A stretch of DNA of 64,000 bases from Bacillota bacterium (GTDB lineage Bacteria; Bacillota; Clostridia; Lachnospirales; Lachnospiraceae). The notes beneath the pieces are model-generated. The model did not search any database and had not been told where the DNA came from. It saw only the letters and a program-made list of their open reading frames with translations. Below, in pieces: positions 54,553-63,001 of this stretch. Every line of letters begins with the position of its first letter. Within the stretch, counting starts at the first letter, position 1. The stretch covers positions 61,183 through 125,182 of the forward strand of contig JAEZZO010000073.1 of NCBI GenBank assembly GCA_023418475.1, in the 5' to 3' direction. Made by a program: the position numbers and the translations under genes.

Positions 54553-57174
54553 ATGACAAAATGGGTTTATTTGTTCAAAGAAGGCAACGCTGAAATGAAA
54601 AACCTTCTTGGTGGAAAAGGTGCTAACTTAGCAGAAATGACTAACTTAGGACTTCCTATTCCTCAGGGTTTTACAGTGACAACAGAGGCTTGTACAGACT
54701 ACTACAATAATGGTAAGAAAATCAGAGAGGATATTAAGGACGAGATTTTTGCATCTTTAGCAATTCTTGAGGAACAGCAGGGTAAGAAATTTGGCGATAA
54801 CACCAATCCTTTGCTGGTTTCTGTACGTTCCGGTGCCAGAGCTTCCATGCCTGGTATGATGGATACTATTCTTAACTTAGGTTTAAATGATGTTGCAGTA
54901 GAAGGCTTTGCAGCTAAGTCCGGTAATCCGAGATTTGCATATGACTCTTACAGAAGATTTATTCAGATGTTCTCTGACGTAGTTATGGAAATTGCTAAAT
55001 CCAAATTCGAAAGAGTACTGGATGAAATCAAAGAGAAAAAAGGCGTGAAATTTGACACAGAGCTTGATGCAAATGACTTAAAGGATGTTATTGCACAGTA
55101 CAAGGCATTATATAAAGCAGAAAAGGGAACAGATTTCCCTCAGGATCCTAAGGATCAGTTAATTGAGGCTGTTACCGCTGTATTCCGTTCCTGGGACAAC
55201 CCTCGTGCGATTTACTACAGAAGAATGAATGATATTCCTGGCGACTGGGGTACTGCTGTTAACGTTCAGGCCATGGTATTTGGTAACATGGGCGATACCT
55301 CCGGTACTGGTGTTGCATTTACACGTAACCCTTCAACCGGTGAAGCAAAGATCTACGGCGAATACCTGATCAATGCACAGGGTGAAGACGTTGTTGCTGG
55401 TATCAGAACTCCTCAGCCTATTACTAAGCTGGAACAGGATATGCCTGAAGTTTTCACAGAGTTTATGAGAATTGCTACCCTGCTGGAAAATCACTATACA
55501 GATATGCAGGATATGGAATTCACTATTGAAGATAAGAAGCTTTACTTCTTACAGACACGTAACGGTAAGAGAACAGCTCCGGCTGCTCTTCAGATCGCTT
55601 GTGATTTAGTAGACGAAGGAAAGATTACAAAGGAAACTGCTATCAAGAGAATTGAAGCAAAATCCTTAGATCAGTTATTACATCCTACCTTTGATGTTAA
55701 GGAATTAAAGGCAGCTAAGCCGGTTGGAAGCGCACTTCCTGCATCTCCCGGAGCTGCAGCTGGTAAAGTATACTTTACAGCAGAAGACGCTAAAAATAAT
55801 CATGAAAAGGGCGAAAGAGTTATTCTTGTTCGTCTTGAGACATCACCGGAAGATATTGAAGGTATGCATGCAGCAGAAGGTATCTTAACAGTACGTGGCG
55901 GTATGACTTCCCATGCAGCAGTTGTTGCTCGTGGTATGGGTACAGCTTGTGTATCCGGCTGCGGAGATATCAAGATCAATGAAGAAGAAAAATTCTTCGT
56001 ATTAGCTGGTAATACAGTGAAAGAAGGAGATTATATCTCCTTAGACGGTTCTACCGGTAACATCTATGTTGGTGACATTCCGACAGTAGAAGCTTCCATC
56101 AGCGGTAATTTCGAAAGAATTATGAAATGGGCTGACGAAATCAGAACCTTGAAGGTTAGAACAAATGCAGATACACCTGCTGATGCAGCTAACGCTGTAA
56201 AGTTTGGTGCAGAAGGTATTGGCCTTTGCCGTACAGAGCATATGTTCTTCAATGAAGACAGAATTCCTAAGATCAGAAAGATGATCTTAAGTAAGACAGT
56301 AGAAGCTAGAGAAGCAGCTCTTAATGAATTAATTCCTTTCCAGAAGGCTGACTTCAAGGGACTTTACGAAGTTATGGAAGGACGACCGGTTACCATTCGT
56401 TTCCTGGATCCTCCGCTACATGAATTTGTTCCTACAGAAGAAGCTGATATCGAGGCACTTGCAAAAGATATGGGCCTTACAGTAGCAGAAGTAAAAGCAA
56501 CCTGTGATTCTTTACATGAGTTTAACCCTATGATGGGTCACAGAGGCTGCCGCCTTGCCGTAACTTATCCTGAGATTGCTAAGATGCAGACAAGAGCAGT
56601 AATGGAAGCTGCTATCGAAGTAAATAAGGAAAAAGGCTTAAATATCATTCCTGAGATCATGATTCCTCTGGTAGGCGAGAAGAGAGAGTTAAAATTCGTG
56701 AAGGAAGTTGTTGTTGAGACAGCAGAAGCAGTTAAGAAGGAAATGGGATCTGATATCGAATATCATATCGGTACTATGATTGAAATTCCTCGTGCTGCAT
56801 TACTGGCAGACGAGATCGCAGAAGAAGCTGAATTCTTCTCCTTCGGTACAAACGATTTAACACAGATGACCTTCGGTTTCTCTCGTGATGATGCCGGTAA
56901 ATTCCTGGATGCTTACTACAAGAGCAAGATCTATGAGTCAGATCCATTTGCAAGACTTGATCAGGAAGGCGTTGGCCAGTTAGTGAAAATGGCATCTGAA
57001 AAAGGCCGTGCTACAAGACCTAACATTAAGCTTGGTATCTGCGGCGAGCATGGTGGAGATCCTTCTACTGTTGAGTTCTGCCATAAGGTAGGATTAAACT
57101 ATGTATCCTGTTCACCTTTCCGTGTGCCGATCGCAAGACTTGCGGCTGCACAGGCAGTGTTGAATAATAAATAG
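54553..57174 (+). CDS. ppdK: Pyruvate,phosphate dikinase
   Basis: 873 residues. It interconverts pyruvate, ATP and Pi with PEP, AMP and PPi. N-terminal ATP-grasp domain, swivelling domain with His454 in GGMTSHAAVVARG, and C-terminal PEP barrel (GLCRTEHMF, IGTMIEIPRAAL, ICGEHGGDP). TAGGAGGG precedes the ATG. In clostridia it can run as a PPi-using glycolytic enzyme alongside the membrane pyrophosphatase. Its 3' end is repeated downstream, so it marks an insertion site. Confidence 0.97.
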   Translation: MTKWVYLFKEGNAEMKNLLGGKGANLAEMTNLGLPIPQGFTVTTEACTDYYNNGKKIREDIKDEIFASLAILEEQQGKKFGDNTNPLLVSVRSGARASMPGMMDTILNLGLNDVAVEGFAAKSGNPRFAYDSYRRFIQMFSDVVMEIAKSKFERVLDEIKEKKGVKFDTELDANDLKDVIAQYKALYKAEKGTDFPQDPKDQLIEAVTAVFRSWDNPRAIYYRRMNDIPGDWGTAVNVQAMVFGNMGDTSGTGVAFTRNPSTGEAKIYGEYLINAQGEDVVAGIRTPQPITKLEQDMPEVFTEFMRIATLLENHYTDMQDMEFTIEDKKLYFLQTRNGKRTAPAALQIACDLVDEGKITKETAIKRIEAKSLDQLLHPTFDVKELKAAKPVGSALPASPGAAAGKVYFTAEDAKNNHEKGERVILVRLETSPEDIEGMHAAEGILTVRGGMTSHAAVVARGMGTACVSGCGDIKINEEEKFFVLAGNTVKEGDYISLDGSTGNIYVGDIPTVEASISGNFERIMKWADEIRTLKVRTNADTPADAANAVKFGAEGIGLCRTEHMFFNEDRIPKIRKMILSKTVEAREAALNELIPFQKADFKGLYEVMEGRPVTIRFLDPPLHEFVPTEEADIEALAKDMGLTVAEVKATCDSLHEFNPMMGHRGCRLAVTYPEIAKMQTRAVMEAAIEVNKEKGLNIIPEIMIPLVGEKRELKFVKEVVVETAEAVKKEMGSDIEYHIGTMIEIPRAALLADEIAEEAEFFSFGTNDLTQMTFGFSRDDAGKFLDAYYKSKIYESDPFARLDQEGVGQLVKMASEKGRATRPNIKLGICGEHGGDPSTVEFCHKVGLNYVSCSPFRVPIARLAAAQAVLNNK

Positions 57175-57290
57175 TGTTGAGATTTCAACGTTATTCGTTG
57201 GTTTGACCTAGGTTAGACTATATTGGATAATAGCGAAGAAATTATAGGGCACCCTATCGTGTAAAATGATAGGGTGCTTTTTACGTGCTC
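57131..57290 (+). repeat. Parental copy of the ppdK-tail repeat
   Basis: Last ppdK codons, stop, GTTGA/TCAAC hairpin, imperfect dyad GTTTGACCTAGGTTAGAC (57201-57218) and terminator. Versions of this block recur near 59625, 61814 and 63311. Confidence 0.8.
57249..57283 (+). terminator. Terminator of ppdK
   Basis: GCACCCTATC pairs with GATAGGGTGC, then TTTTT. The same hairpin recurs in two of the downstream repeat copies. Confidence 0.9.
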
Positions 57291-57471
57291 ATACTGATTG
57301 ATGTTTGGTTGTATTTATGGTAAAAATGTAATAAAAAATATACTGTTTTACAATGTAAATATATGCTTTAATGGCTATAGTCTGTTTTACTATGTGGAGA
57401 TAGAGGATTATTTATAGCAGTGCAAAAAACTAAAAATTATGTAATAAGTATTTAAAATCGAATAATTAAAA

Positions 57472-57500
57472 TTGACACTGTAAAGATTGTATAATACAAT
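57472..57500 (+). promoter_or_regulatory. Promoter and operator of the tetR gene
   Basis: TTGACA, 17 bp, TACAAT. The palindrome TTGTATAATACAA covers the -10. GACA-x-x-GTAAAGATTGT occurs as a direct repeat at 57474-57490 and 57504-57520, 30 bp apart. These are likely TetR self-control sites. Confidence 0.75.
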
Positions 57501-57539
57501 GTAGACAGCGTAAAGATTGTTGGAAAGAAGGGTAAATAA

Positions 57540-58124
57540 ATGATAGAGAAACCATACCACCATAAAAATCTGAGAAACGAATTAATTGAAAAGGGTATTG
57601 AACTTGTAAATAATGAGGGTGAAAAATATTTTTCACTTCGCAAGGTAGCAATGGCTTGCGGAGTCAGCCATGCTGCACCATATAGCCATTTCAAAAGCAA
57701 AGAAGAATTATTGAATGCGATGCAGGATTATATAATGGAACAGTTTTTTAACTTATTAGAAACTACGATACACTCCAATCTAAATAGTCCAGATTTACTA
57801 ACTCGTTTGGGAAAAGATTATGTTATGTTTTTTTGCAGAAACCCACATTATTATCCATTTTTATTTTCTCGCCAAAATATCGAGACTAATTTTTCGTTGG
57901 ATGCTGACAAGATAAGTAATAATCGCCCATTTGAACTTTTTAAATCCACGGCTATAAGTGTATTTAAAAATTATGGACTCCCAGAACAAAAGATTAAAGA
58001 ACGCATAATAGCAATGTGGGCATTGGTGCATGGTCTTGCTGCTTTTACCACTATGAAAAATGTTCAGTATGACGAAGACTGGGAAATGAAAATTGAAGAC
58101 ATTCTAAATGCATTATCCAACTAA
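57540..58124 (+). CDS. TetR-family transcriptional regulator
   Basis: 194 residues. N-terminal helix-turn-helix (FSLRKVAMACGVSHAAPYSHFKSKEELL, about 30-60) and a C-terminal ligand/dimer domain of the WHG type. It begins the first accessory stretch after ppdK and lies 14 bases before a CPBP protease gene, so it probably represses both through the operator overlapping its own promoter. Confidence 0.9.
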   Translation: MIEKPYHHKNLRNELIEKGIELVNNEGEKYFSLRKVAMACGVSHAAPYSHFKSKEELLNAMQDYIMEQFFNLLETTIHSNLNSPDLLTRLGKDYVMFFCRNPHYYPFLFSRQNIETNFSLDADKISNNRPFELFKSTAISVFKNYGLPEQKIKERIIAMWALVHGLAAFTTMKNVQYDEDWEMKIEDILNALSN

Positions 58125-58138
58125 TAGGAGGGAACAAA

Positions 58139-58972
58139 GTGAGGATTGAGGAAACAATTGAAAGTGGGAAAACAAAGAATTACGTTCTAGAATATGTAAT
58201 ATGCACTTATGGATTATTTGTCTTATTAATGCTAACATTAGGTGGTATAGTTACAGTATTATTGCATGGAACACCGTTCGTTATGAGATGGTTAATTGCG
58301 ATAACGGCATGGACACCTACATATGTACTCTTAATAATGTTTAAGAAGCTTTATCCAAACAGAACTGTAAAGGATTTTTATAAAAAGGCTTTTAGTTCGA
58401 AACTAAATATTGGTTTATTAATGACAACAGCTTTAATTCAAATTCTTATTTATATAGCAAGCGTTTTTATGGTGTCTGTTCAAAAAGGTGTTTCAACTAT
58501 GAGTTTGCTGGATTTATCATTTCCAACGGTCATATCTGCACTTTTCTTTACACTGATACAGGGAGCATTAGGCGAAGAGTCAGGATGGAGAGGTTATTTA
58601 CAACCGGCTATTGAGGAAAAATTAGGCGTAGTCAAAGGCTCTCTGATAGTCGCTCTAATCTGGTCATTCTGGCATGCTCCGATATGGTTTTTAGGTACAG
58701 GTTACAGCGGGGCAATATTGGTAAAATATATAATAGTTTTTGTGATTTGCATTTCGTCCCTCGGGTTTATAATAGGAATTTCCTATCATCATTGCAAAAA
58801 CTTATTTGTTCCAATATGGATACACTTCATGCTTAATTTCTTTGGTGAAACATTTACAGGCTCTAGTGTGGATTTAATTACTTGGTTTGCAGTTTTTTAT
58901 CTGATTACAGCTTTGGGATTTCTGTTATGGCATAAGAACAATAAGAAATTGAAAAAAGAAGAATATCTTTAA
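58139..58972 (+). CDS. CPBP-family intramembrane protease homologue
   Basis: 277 residues, about seven to eight membrane helices. The Abi/CPBP motifs are intact: EESGWRGYL (Glu-Glu plus Arg), FWHAPIWF, and a final WIHFMLN. GTG start after AGGAGGG. Members process prenylated proteins or give bacteriocin self-immunity; with a TetR partner, a stress or antimicrobial response is plausible. Confidence 0.85.
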   Translation: MRIEETIESGKTKNYVLEYVICTYGLFVLLMLTLGGIVTVLLHGTPFVMRWLIAITAWTPTYVLLIMFKKLYPNRTVKDFYKKAFSSKLNIGLLMTTALIQILIYIASVFMVSVQKGVSTMSLLDLSFPTVISALFFTLIQGALGEESGWRGYLQPAIEEKLGVVKGSLIVALIWSFWHAPIWFLGTGYSGAILVKYIIVFVICISSLGFIIGISYHHCKNLFVPIWIHFMLNFFGETFTGSSVDLITWFAVFYLITALGFLLWHKNNKKLKKEEYL

Positions 58973-59195
58973 GAGGATATATATATTAGGGGATACCTTA
59001 CATCCAAAATAAGCAGGTTTGGAAAATGGTTTCCAGTTATAATAAACTGTACTATTTTTTTATATCATCTAAGGCTTCCGCTACATAATATGCTTCGTAT
59101 CTATGTCTTTTTACCTACTGCACATATAGCATTCATGAACACATGGTACTGAGGGTTTTAAGAGCTCATAAGAATTCTTATAACAATGTTAACAC
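58973..59195. other. Intergenic region between CPBP gene and type I TA locus
   Basis: No gene, tRNA or strong terminator is seen. The right end runs into the antitoxin RNA promoter. Confidence 0.3.
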
Positions 59196-59223
59196 TTGCT
59201 ATATTCAGATAATCTGTTATAAT
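59196..59223 (+). promoter_or_regulatory. Promoter of antitoxin RNA, locus 1
   Basis: TTGCTA, 16 bp, TATAAT, conserved in spacing with the second locus at 62878-62905. Confidence 0.75.
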
Positions 59224-59230
59224 GTAATTA

Positions 59231-59318
59231 GAAAAGGCAATCGCCACAGGGTGGTTGACCAGTAGAAAAGTGTAAAAAACCTTCCTGTCTCGCCAAAGTA
59301 CAGGGAAGGTTTTTTACG
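59231..59318 (+). ncRNA. Putative antitoxin RNA of par-like type I locus 1
   Basis: An RNA of about 88 bases is predicted from the promoter to the shared terminator. Its 5' part (GGCAATCGCCACAGGGTGGT followed by TGACC, 59236-59260) is nearly the same sequence as the 5' part of the opposing toxin mRNA, so each RNA can pair with the DNA-complement-like repeats of the other, as RNA II does in enterococcal par. Confidence 0.65.
59274..59316. terminator. Bidirectional terminator shared by toxin mRNA and antitoxin RNA, locus 1
   Basis: AAAAAACCTTCCTGT pairs with ACAGGGAAGGTTTTTT; A and T runs on both sides. Both convergent RNAs carry it, giving a second pairing surface. Confidence 0.85.
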
Positions 59319-59408
59319 TTAATGACAAATCAGATAAATGAATGTCAGTAGAGCTATTATGAACATGCCGAATTGAATAATATCTTTAAAATCGAACTTA
59401 TTGTTCAT
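59319..59408 (-). CDS. Holin-like type I toxin peptide, locus 1
   Basis: 29 residues: a short charged N-terminus (NNKFDFKD) then one hydrophobic helix (IIQFGMFIIALLTFIYLI). It fits the putative holin-like toxin family. GGGGGTG lies 6 bases before the chosen ATG; an ATG six bases upstream overlaps the site. ATTCTA/TAGAAT just before that site can hide it, as in fst mRNA. Confidence 0.75.
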   Translation of the reverse strand: MNNKFDFKDIIQFGMFIIALLTFIYLICH

Positions 59409-59438
59409 TAGCATCACCCCCATTCTATGTAGAATGAA

Positions 59439-59464
59439 GGTCAACCATCCTGTACACGATTGCC
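59439..59464 (-). repeat. 5' interaction repeat of toxin mRNA, locus 1
   Basis: On the minus strand this reads GGCAATCGTGTACAGGATGG then TTGACC and matches the antitoxin RNA repeat at 59236-59260 in the same sense. This is the par-type arrangement. Confidence 0.7.
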
Positions 59465-59489
59465 GGCAGTTACGAAACTGCCTATACAA

Positions 59490-59518
59490 ATTATACCATA
59501 TAACAATACAGAACACAA
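59490..59518 (-). promoter_or_regulatory. Promoter of toxin mRNA, locus 1
   Basis: Minus strand TTGTGT, 17 bp, TATAAT with TGG extension. The second locus has the same boxes and spacing. Confidence 0.7.
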
Positions 59519-59596
59519 GTTCGGAAAGAATGATTTTATAAATCGACCTAATGTTTTGCTTGAAATAGCAAGGTATATTGACTGTTTCTGATATAA

Positions 59597-59650
59597 TTCT
59601 TAGTGGTACTTTTATTGTGGTCTACACAGGCTGTGTTGAATAACAAATAG
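59597..59650 (+). repeat. Truncated ppdK-tail copy 1 with conserved left flank
   Basis: TTCTTAGTGGTACTTTTATT then GTGGTC (59597-59622) recurs at 61788-61813 with one change. Then CACAGGCTGTGTTGAATAAC AAATAG matches the end of ppdK (57149-57174) at 24 of 26 bases. The dyad and terminator of the parental copy are absent. Confidence 0.75.
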
Positions 59651-59714
59651 GCGAATGCCAATTTGGTTGAAATATCAGCGAAATTAAGCATGTTAATATA
59701 AGTAATTAAATAAT

Positions 59715-59761
59715 AAGCTCCATATCTGCTATAGATTTATAGTTGATATGGAGCTTGTTTT
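59715..59761 (+). terminator. Hairpin ahead of the serine hydrolase gene
   Basis: AAGCTCCATATC pairs with GATATGGAGCTT, followed by GTTTT. It has no gene directly upstream. The remaining bases to 59956 show nothing more. Confidence 0.65.
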
Positions 59762-59956
59762 GCTGTAATTCCGACATATTTTTTATTAGTTGTTTAATGC
59801 AGTACTATATATTAAATATACGAAAGAAAATGATAACAAGGTTGGATTATGCATTTTTCATTGTCAGTGCTTATTAAGAATTATGGTTGAGGATAATCGA
59901 TTTATGTTGTACAATGTATATTGCTTCCAAATGATACTATTGTAGATAGGAGTGCA

Positions 59957-60955
59957 ATGATAATGAACATAGATGATTTAATAATTAATAATTTTCGTGG
60001 TTGTGTTTTAATACAAAAAGATGGTAAGAAAGTTTTGGAAAAAGCTTACGGTTGTGCTGATTTGCCTAATAGGATTTTAAATGAAGTTAGTACTAAATTC
60101 GCAACCGCCTCTGCTGGAAAAGTTTTTGTGGCAGTAGGAATTTTACAACTTATCGAAAAAAGTTTGCTAAAACTTTCTGATACAATCGGTGATATTTTTG
60201 ATTTTGACTGGAAGCAAATAGACACTTCAATTACGATAGTGGAACTTCTTACACATACTTCGGGAGTACCTGATTATTTTGATGAAAGCATTATGAATGA
60301 ATACGAAGAACTATGGACGGATTTTCCAAATTATAAAATTCGTTCAAATGCTGACTTGATTCCATTGTTTATAAATGAACCTATGATGTACCCCCGCGGG
60401 AGTAAATTTCAATATAATAACACTGGGTATGTTATACTAGCAATGATTATCGAAAAGATAACAGGTAGTAAATTTGATGAGTATTTGCAAGATAATATAT
60501 TTTCACCTTGTGGGATGACAAGCACTGGATATTATGAATTGGATAGGCTTCCTGCAAAGTGTGCGACTAATTATATATACGATGAAAAACGAAATAATTA
60601 CCGCACGAATATCTTTAGTGTTGATGCCAAGGGCACAGGTGCTGGTGGAGCATTTACGACTGTAAATGATATAAGATTATTTTGGAAACATTTATTGTCT
60701 GAGAATTTGCTTTCAGCAGAAATGACAAGAAATATGATTTCTAATCATAGCGGAGAAGCAGAATGTTATGGTTATGGCATTTGGCTTTATAAAAGTGATA
60801 AATATTTAATTCCATATTTTCAAGGATGTGACCCAGGAGTCAGTTTTATTTCTGGTTATGATATTAAAAAAGAGTTACTGATAGTTTTAGTAAGCAACTA
60901 TGGAGATGATGTTTGGCAGTTATTTAGAGATATAAATAAACATTTCGAAATTTAA
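59957..60955 (+). CDS. Beta-lactamase-family serine hydrolase
   Basis: 332 residues from ATG 59957 (AGGAG four bases before; ATG 59963 is equally possible). Class C-like fold: Ser52-Ala-Gly-Lys55 is the SxxK motif and YNNTGY gives the YxN motif. No signal peptide, so probably a cytoplasmic esterase or peptidase of the PBP4*/EstB type, not a secreted lactamase. Cargo of the second accessory stretch. Confidence 0.85.
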   Translation: MIMNIDDLIINNFRGCVLIQKDGKKVLEKAYGCADLPNRILNEVSTKFATASAGKVFVAVGILQLIEKSLLKLSDTIGDIFDFDWKQIDTSITIVELLTHTSGVPDYFDESIMNEYEELWTDFPNYKIRSNADLIPLFINEPMMYPRGSKFQYNNTGYVILAMIIEKITGSKFDEYLQDNIFSPCGMTSTGYYELDRLPAKCATNYIYDEKRNNYRTNIFSVDAKGTGAGGAFTTVNDIRLFWKHLLSENLLSAEMTRNMISNHSGEAECYGYGIWLYKSDKYLIPYFQGCDPGVSFISGYDIKKELLIVLVSNYGDDVWQLFRDINKHFEI

Positions 60956-61056
60956 AAACGTATAATATGGAAGAATAATTGAAATCGTGATATACGAAAG
61001 ACAATGAGAATAAAGAGCAGGAAAGATTTTGCGAATAATACAAAGGGCGGAGTAAA

Positions 61057-61110
61057 ATGAGAATTGGAATAATAGGATCTGCTGTAAATCAACGTGTTAA
61101 TTTATATTGA
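61057..61110 (+). pseudogene. Possible N-terminal gene fragment
   Basis: GGCGGAG followed by ATG and 17 codons (MRIGIIGSAVNQRVNLY, stop). GIIGSA looks like the first strand and glycine loop of a Rossmann protein. It ends just before the antitoxin gene, as if cut off when that module arrived. Confidence 0.3.
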
Positions 61111-61149
61111 TATTTATTTCTATATCATTTATAATTATAGTATAAGGAG

Positions 61150-61407
61150 ATGATGATTACGCCAAATATTAAACCAATATCCGATTTACGAAACTATACA
61201 GAAGTGCTTAACGAAGTAAAAGAAGATAGTCCTGTTTATTTAACTAGAAATGGTAGAGGTGAATATGCAATTATTAAGGTTCAAGAATTAGATAAATTGA
61301 AATCTATAATTCGATTGTTGGCAAAACTCGAAGAAGGTGAGAAATCAGCAAGAGAGAAGGGATGGCTTTCTGCGGATGATGTTGAAGCTACACTGGGATT
61401 AAAATAA
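61150..61407 (+). CDS. Antitoxin, Phd/YefM family
   Basis: 85 residues. NIKPISDLRNYTEVL and VYLTRNGRGEYAIIKVQELDKL are typical of YefM-like antitoxins, which bind operator DNA with the N-terminus and the toxin with the C-terminus. AAGGAG touches the first ATG (61150); the second (61153) is three bases on. Toxin gene follows with a one-base overlap. Confidence 0.9.
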   Translation: MMITPNIKPISDLRNYTEVLNEVKEDSPVYLTRNGRGEYAIIKVQELDKLKSIIRLLAKLEEGEKSAREKGWLSADDVEATLGLK

Positions 61408-61736
61408 TGCCGAAACTTGAGTATTCGCCTATGGCACTTAATGATATGCAACATCTGAGAGATTATATATTAGCAAATTGGGGAGAGAATGATGCGAAGA
61501 GAATTTTGAAAAAGATGACTTCGGATATTAGAAGATTAGAAGAACATCCGCTATTAGGAGTTGATTTAGGAAAGATTATTGATGTACCGACTGATTATCG
61601 CTATTTAATTGCTGAAAAGAATTATGTTTTTTACCATCTCGAAGTTGAAAAAGTCAGAGTGGTTCGAGTGTTAAATGAGCAGCAGGATTATATGAAGCAA
61701 TTGTTTGGTATTATCACAGAAACTAGTGAAGATTAA
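61407..61736 (+). CDS. Toxin, RelE/ParE family
   Basis: 109 residues, RelE/ParE fold (YSPMALNDMQHLRDYI; DYRYLIAEKNYVFYHLE; VRVVRVLNEQQDY). RelE members cut mRNA in the ribosome; ParE members block gyrase, and sequence alone does not settle which. Together with the antitoxin it closes the second accessory stretch, 50 bases before the next repeat copy. Confidence 0.9.
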   Translation: MPKLEYSPMALNDMQHLRDYILANWGENDAKRILKKMTSDIRRLEEHPLLGVDLGKIIDVPTDYRYLIAEKNYVFYHLEVEKVRVVRVLNEQQDYMKQLFGIITETSED

Positions 61737-61787
61737 TAAAGTGATTTCTTGTTATATTAACAATGAAATTTCTTATTTAGTTAGTGT

Positions 61788-61945
61788 TTCTTAGTGGTAT
61801 TTTTATTGTGGTCAGGCAGTGTTAAATAACAAATAATGTTGAGATTTCAACGTTTTTCAATGGTCTGACTTAGGTGAGACTGTATTTGATAATGGCTAAG
61901 AAATAAATATTGCACCCTATCATGTAAAAGTGGTAGGGTGTTTTT
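61788..61945 (+). repeat. ppdK-tail copy 2 with conserved left flank
   Basis: A 26-base flank shared with 59597-59622, then AGGCAGTGTTAAATAACAAA, TGTTGAGATTTCAACGTT, the dyad GTCTGACTTAGGTGAGAC (61863-61880) and the terminator. It is collinear with 57153-57283 with scattered changes. Confidence 0.85.
61912..61945 (+). terminator. Terminator within ppdK-tail copy 2
   Basis: CACCCTATCA pairs with GGTAGGGTG, then TTTTT; homologous to the ppdK terminator. Confidence 0.8.
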
Positions 61946-62084
61946 GAATATTATTTAATGTAATCAATTAACCAGTTATTTATAATTTGATAAATTGAAA
62001 TTGTTTGATAGAAAAGCTAGTTGTTATGAATTGACATGAAGATATTTCCAATATATAATGATGGAAAAGAAAGGAGTATTTTAA

Positions 62085-62168
62085 TGTATACGAGAATGCT
62101 CTGGGTGAAAAAGTTCAGTCGTAAGCTCCATGCAATTCTTTAATATAATTATTTGAATGTATGGAGCG
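62085..62168 (+). promoter_or_regulatory. Possible leader peptide and hairpin ahead of the acetyltransferase
   Basis: AAAGGAG, then ATG and 18 more codons (MYTRMLWVKKFSRKLHAIL, stop at 62142). The hairpin GCTCCAT/ATGGAGC (about 62129-62167) overlaps the end of this frame. Leader-peptide control of the acetyltransferase is possible; chance is not excluded. The rest of the 61946-62258 gap shows nothing else. Confidence 0.35.
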
Positions 62169-62258
62169 TTATCATAGGTACAAGAAAAATCATCTAATAT
62201 AGAAGAATTGCATTTTAATATAAGTTCAATAATCTTATAATTAAAGGAGCGATTCAAA

Positions 62259-62786
62259 ATGAAAATAGAAATTAAATTAGTAGATAATACAAATGGTTTT
62301 ATAATTAAAAATATGTATCCATTATATTTACATGATATCTCAGGAATTCATGGTATTCTACCCAATGAATATGGAATATTCGAGGAAGAACCAGTACGTA
62401 CACTTGCAGAACAATATGATATTCAACAAGCATGGTTTGAAAATCCTAATTTATTATATCCATATTTGATTATGGTTGATAATATTCCAGCTGGCTTCTG
62501 CCTTGTCGGAAGTGGTAGATATGCACCTCAAGATGTAGATTATTACATATATGAAACATTTCTTTTAAGTACATTCAGAGAAAAGAATATTTCCTATCAA
62601 GCATTAATTGAAATCTTTCAAAAGCATCATGGCAAATGGATGTTATTTACACATTCGACAGAGAATAATAATTGTGCGAAAGCTTTTTGGCATAAAACAA
62701 TCGGTAGCTATACAGATAACGAATATACAACCGAAGAGAAGTTAATTGATGGAATGCCAAAATTATTGTTTCGATTTGATAATTAA
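62259..62786 (+). CDS. GNAT-family N-acetyltransferase
   Basis: 175 residues. A GNAT fold with PAGFCLVGSG (beta-4 region), YETFLLSTFREKNISYQALIEI as the acetyl-CoA loop and helix, and ENNNCAKAFWHK (motif B). It moves an acetyl group from acetyl-CoA to an unknown amine. AAAGGAG precedes the ATG. Cargo of the third accessory stretch. Confidence 0.85.
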   Translation: MKIEIKLVDNTNGFIIKNMYPLYLHDISGIHGILPNEYGIFEEEPVRTLAEQYDIQQAWFENPNLLYPYLIMVDNIPAGFCLVGSGRYAPQDVDYYIYETFLLSTFREKNISYQALIEIFQKHHGKWMLFTHSTENNNCAKAFWHKTIGSYTDNEYTTEEKLIDGMPKLLFRFDN

Positions 62787-62877
62787 CCCTGTCACTTAAC
62801 TGCAAAGTGAGCAATATTTAGAAATTCAAGATTAAATGCTAAAGGTTATCTTTTCTTTATAAGAACAATGTAATCGC

Positions 62878-62905
62878 TTGCAATATTACGATAATCTGCT
62901 ATAAT
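62878..62905 (+). promoter_or_regulatory. Promoter of antitoxin RNA, locus 2
   Basis: TTGCAA, 16 bp, TATAAT. Confidence 0.75.
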
Positions 62906-62912
62906 ATAATTA

Positions 62913-63000
62913 TTAAAGGCAATCGCCACAGGGTGGTTGACCAGTGGAAAAATGAAAACACCTTCCTGCACCGGGCAAAGTACAGGGAAGGTGTTTTTAA
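62913..63000 (+). ncRNA. Putative antitoxin RNA of par-like type I locus 2
   Basis: Same layout as locus 1; the 5' repeat at 62918-62942 is identical to 59236-59260. Confidence 0.65.
62955..62999. terminator. Bidirectional shared terminator, locus 2
   Basis: AAAACACCTTCCTG pairs with CAGGGAAGGTGTTTTT. A to G and T to C changes against locus 1 keep the pairing (ACACC/GGTGT versus AAACC/GGTTT). Confidence 0.85.
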
Positions 63001-63001
63001 T

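Noticed and set aside
59319..59516. Long version (65 codons) of the holin-like toxin frame
   Set aside because: The extra N-terminal codons run through the toxin mRNA promoter and interaction repeat; the ribosome site fits only the 29-residue start.
59957..60955. True secreted beta-lactamase giving drug resistance
   Set aside because: No signal peptide or lipobox is present, and the SAGK/YNN pattern is equally common in esterases and peptidases of the family.
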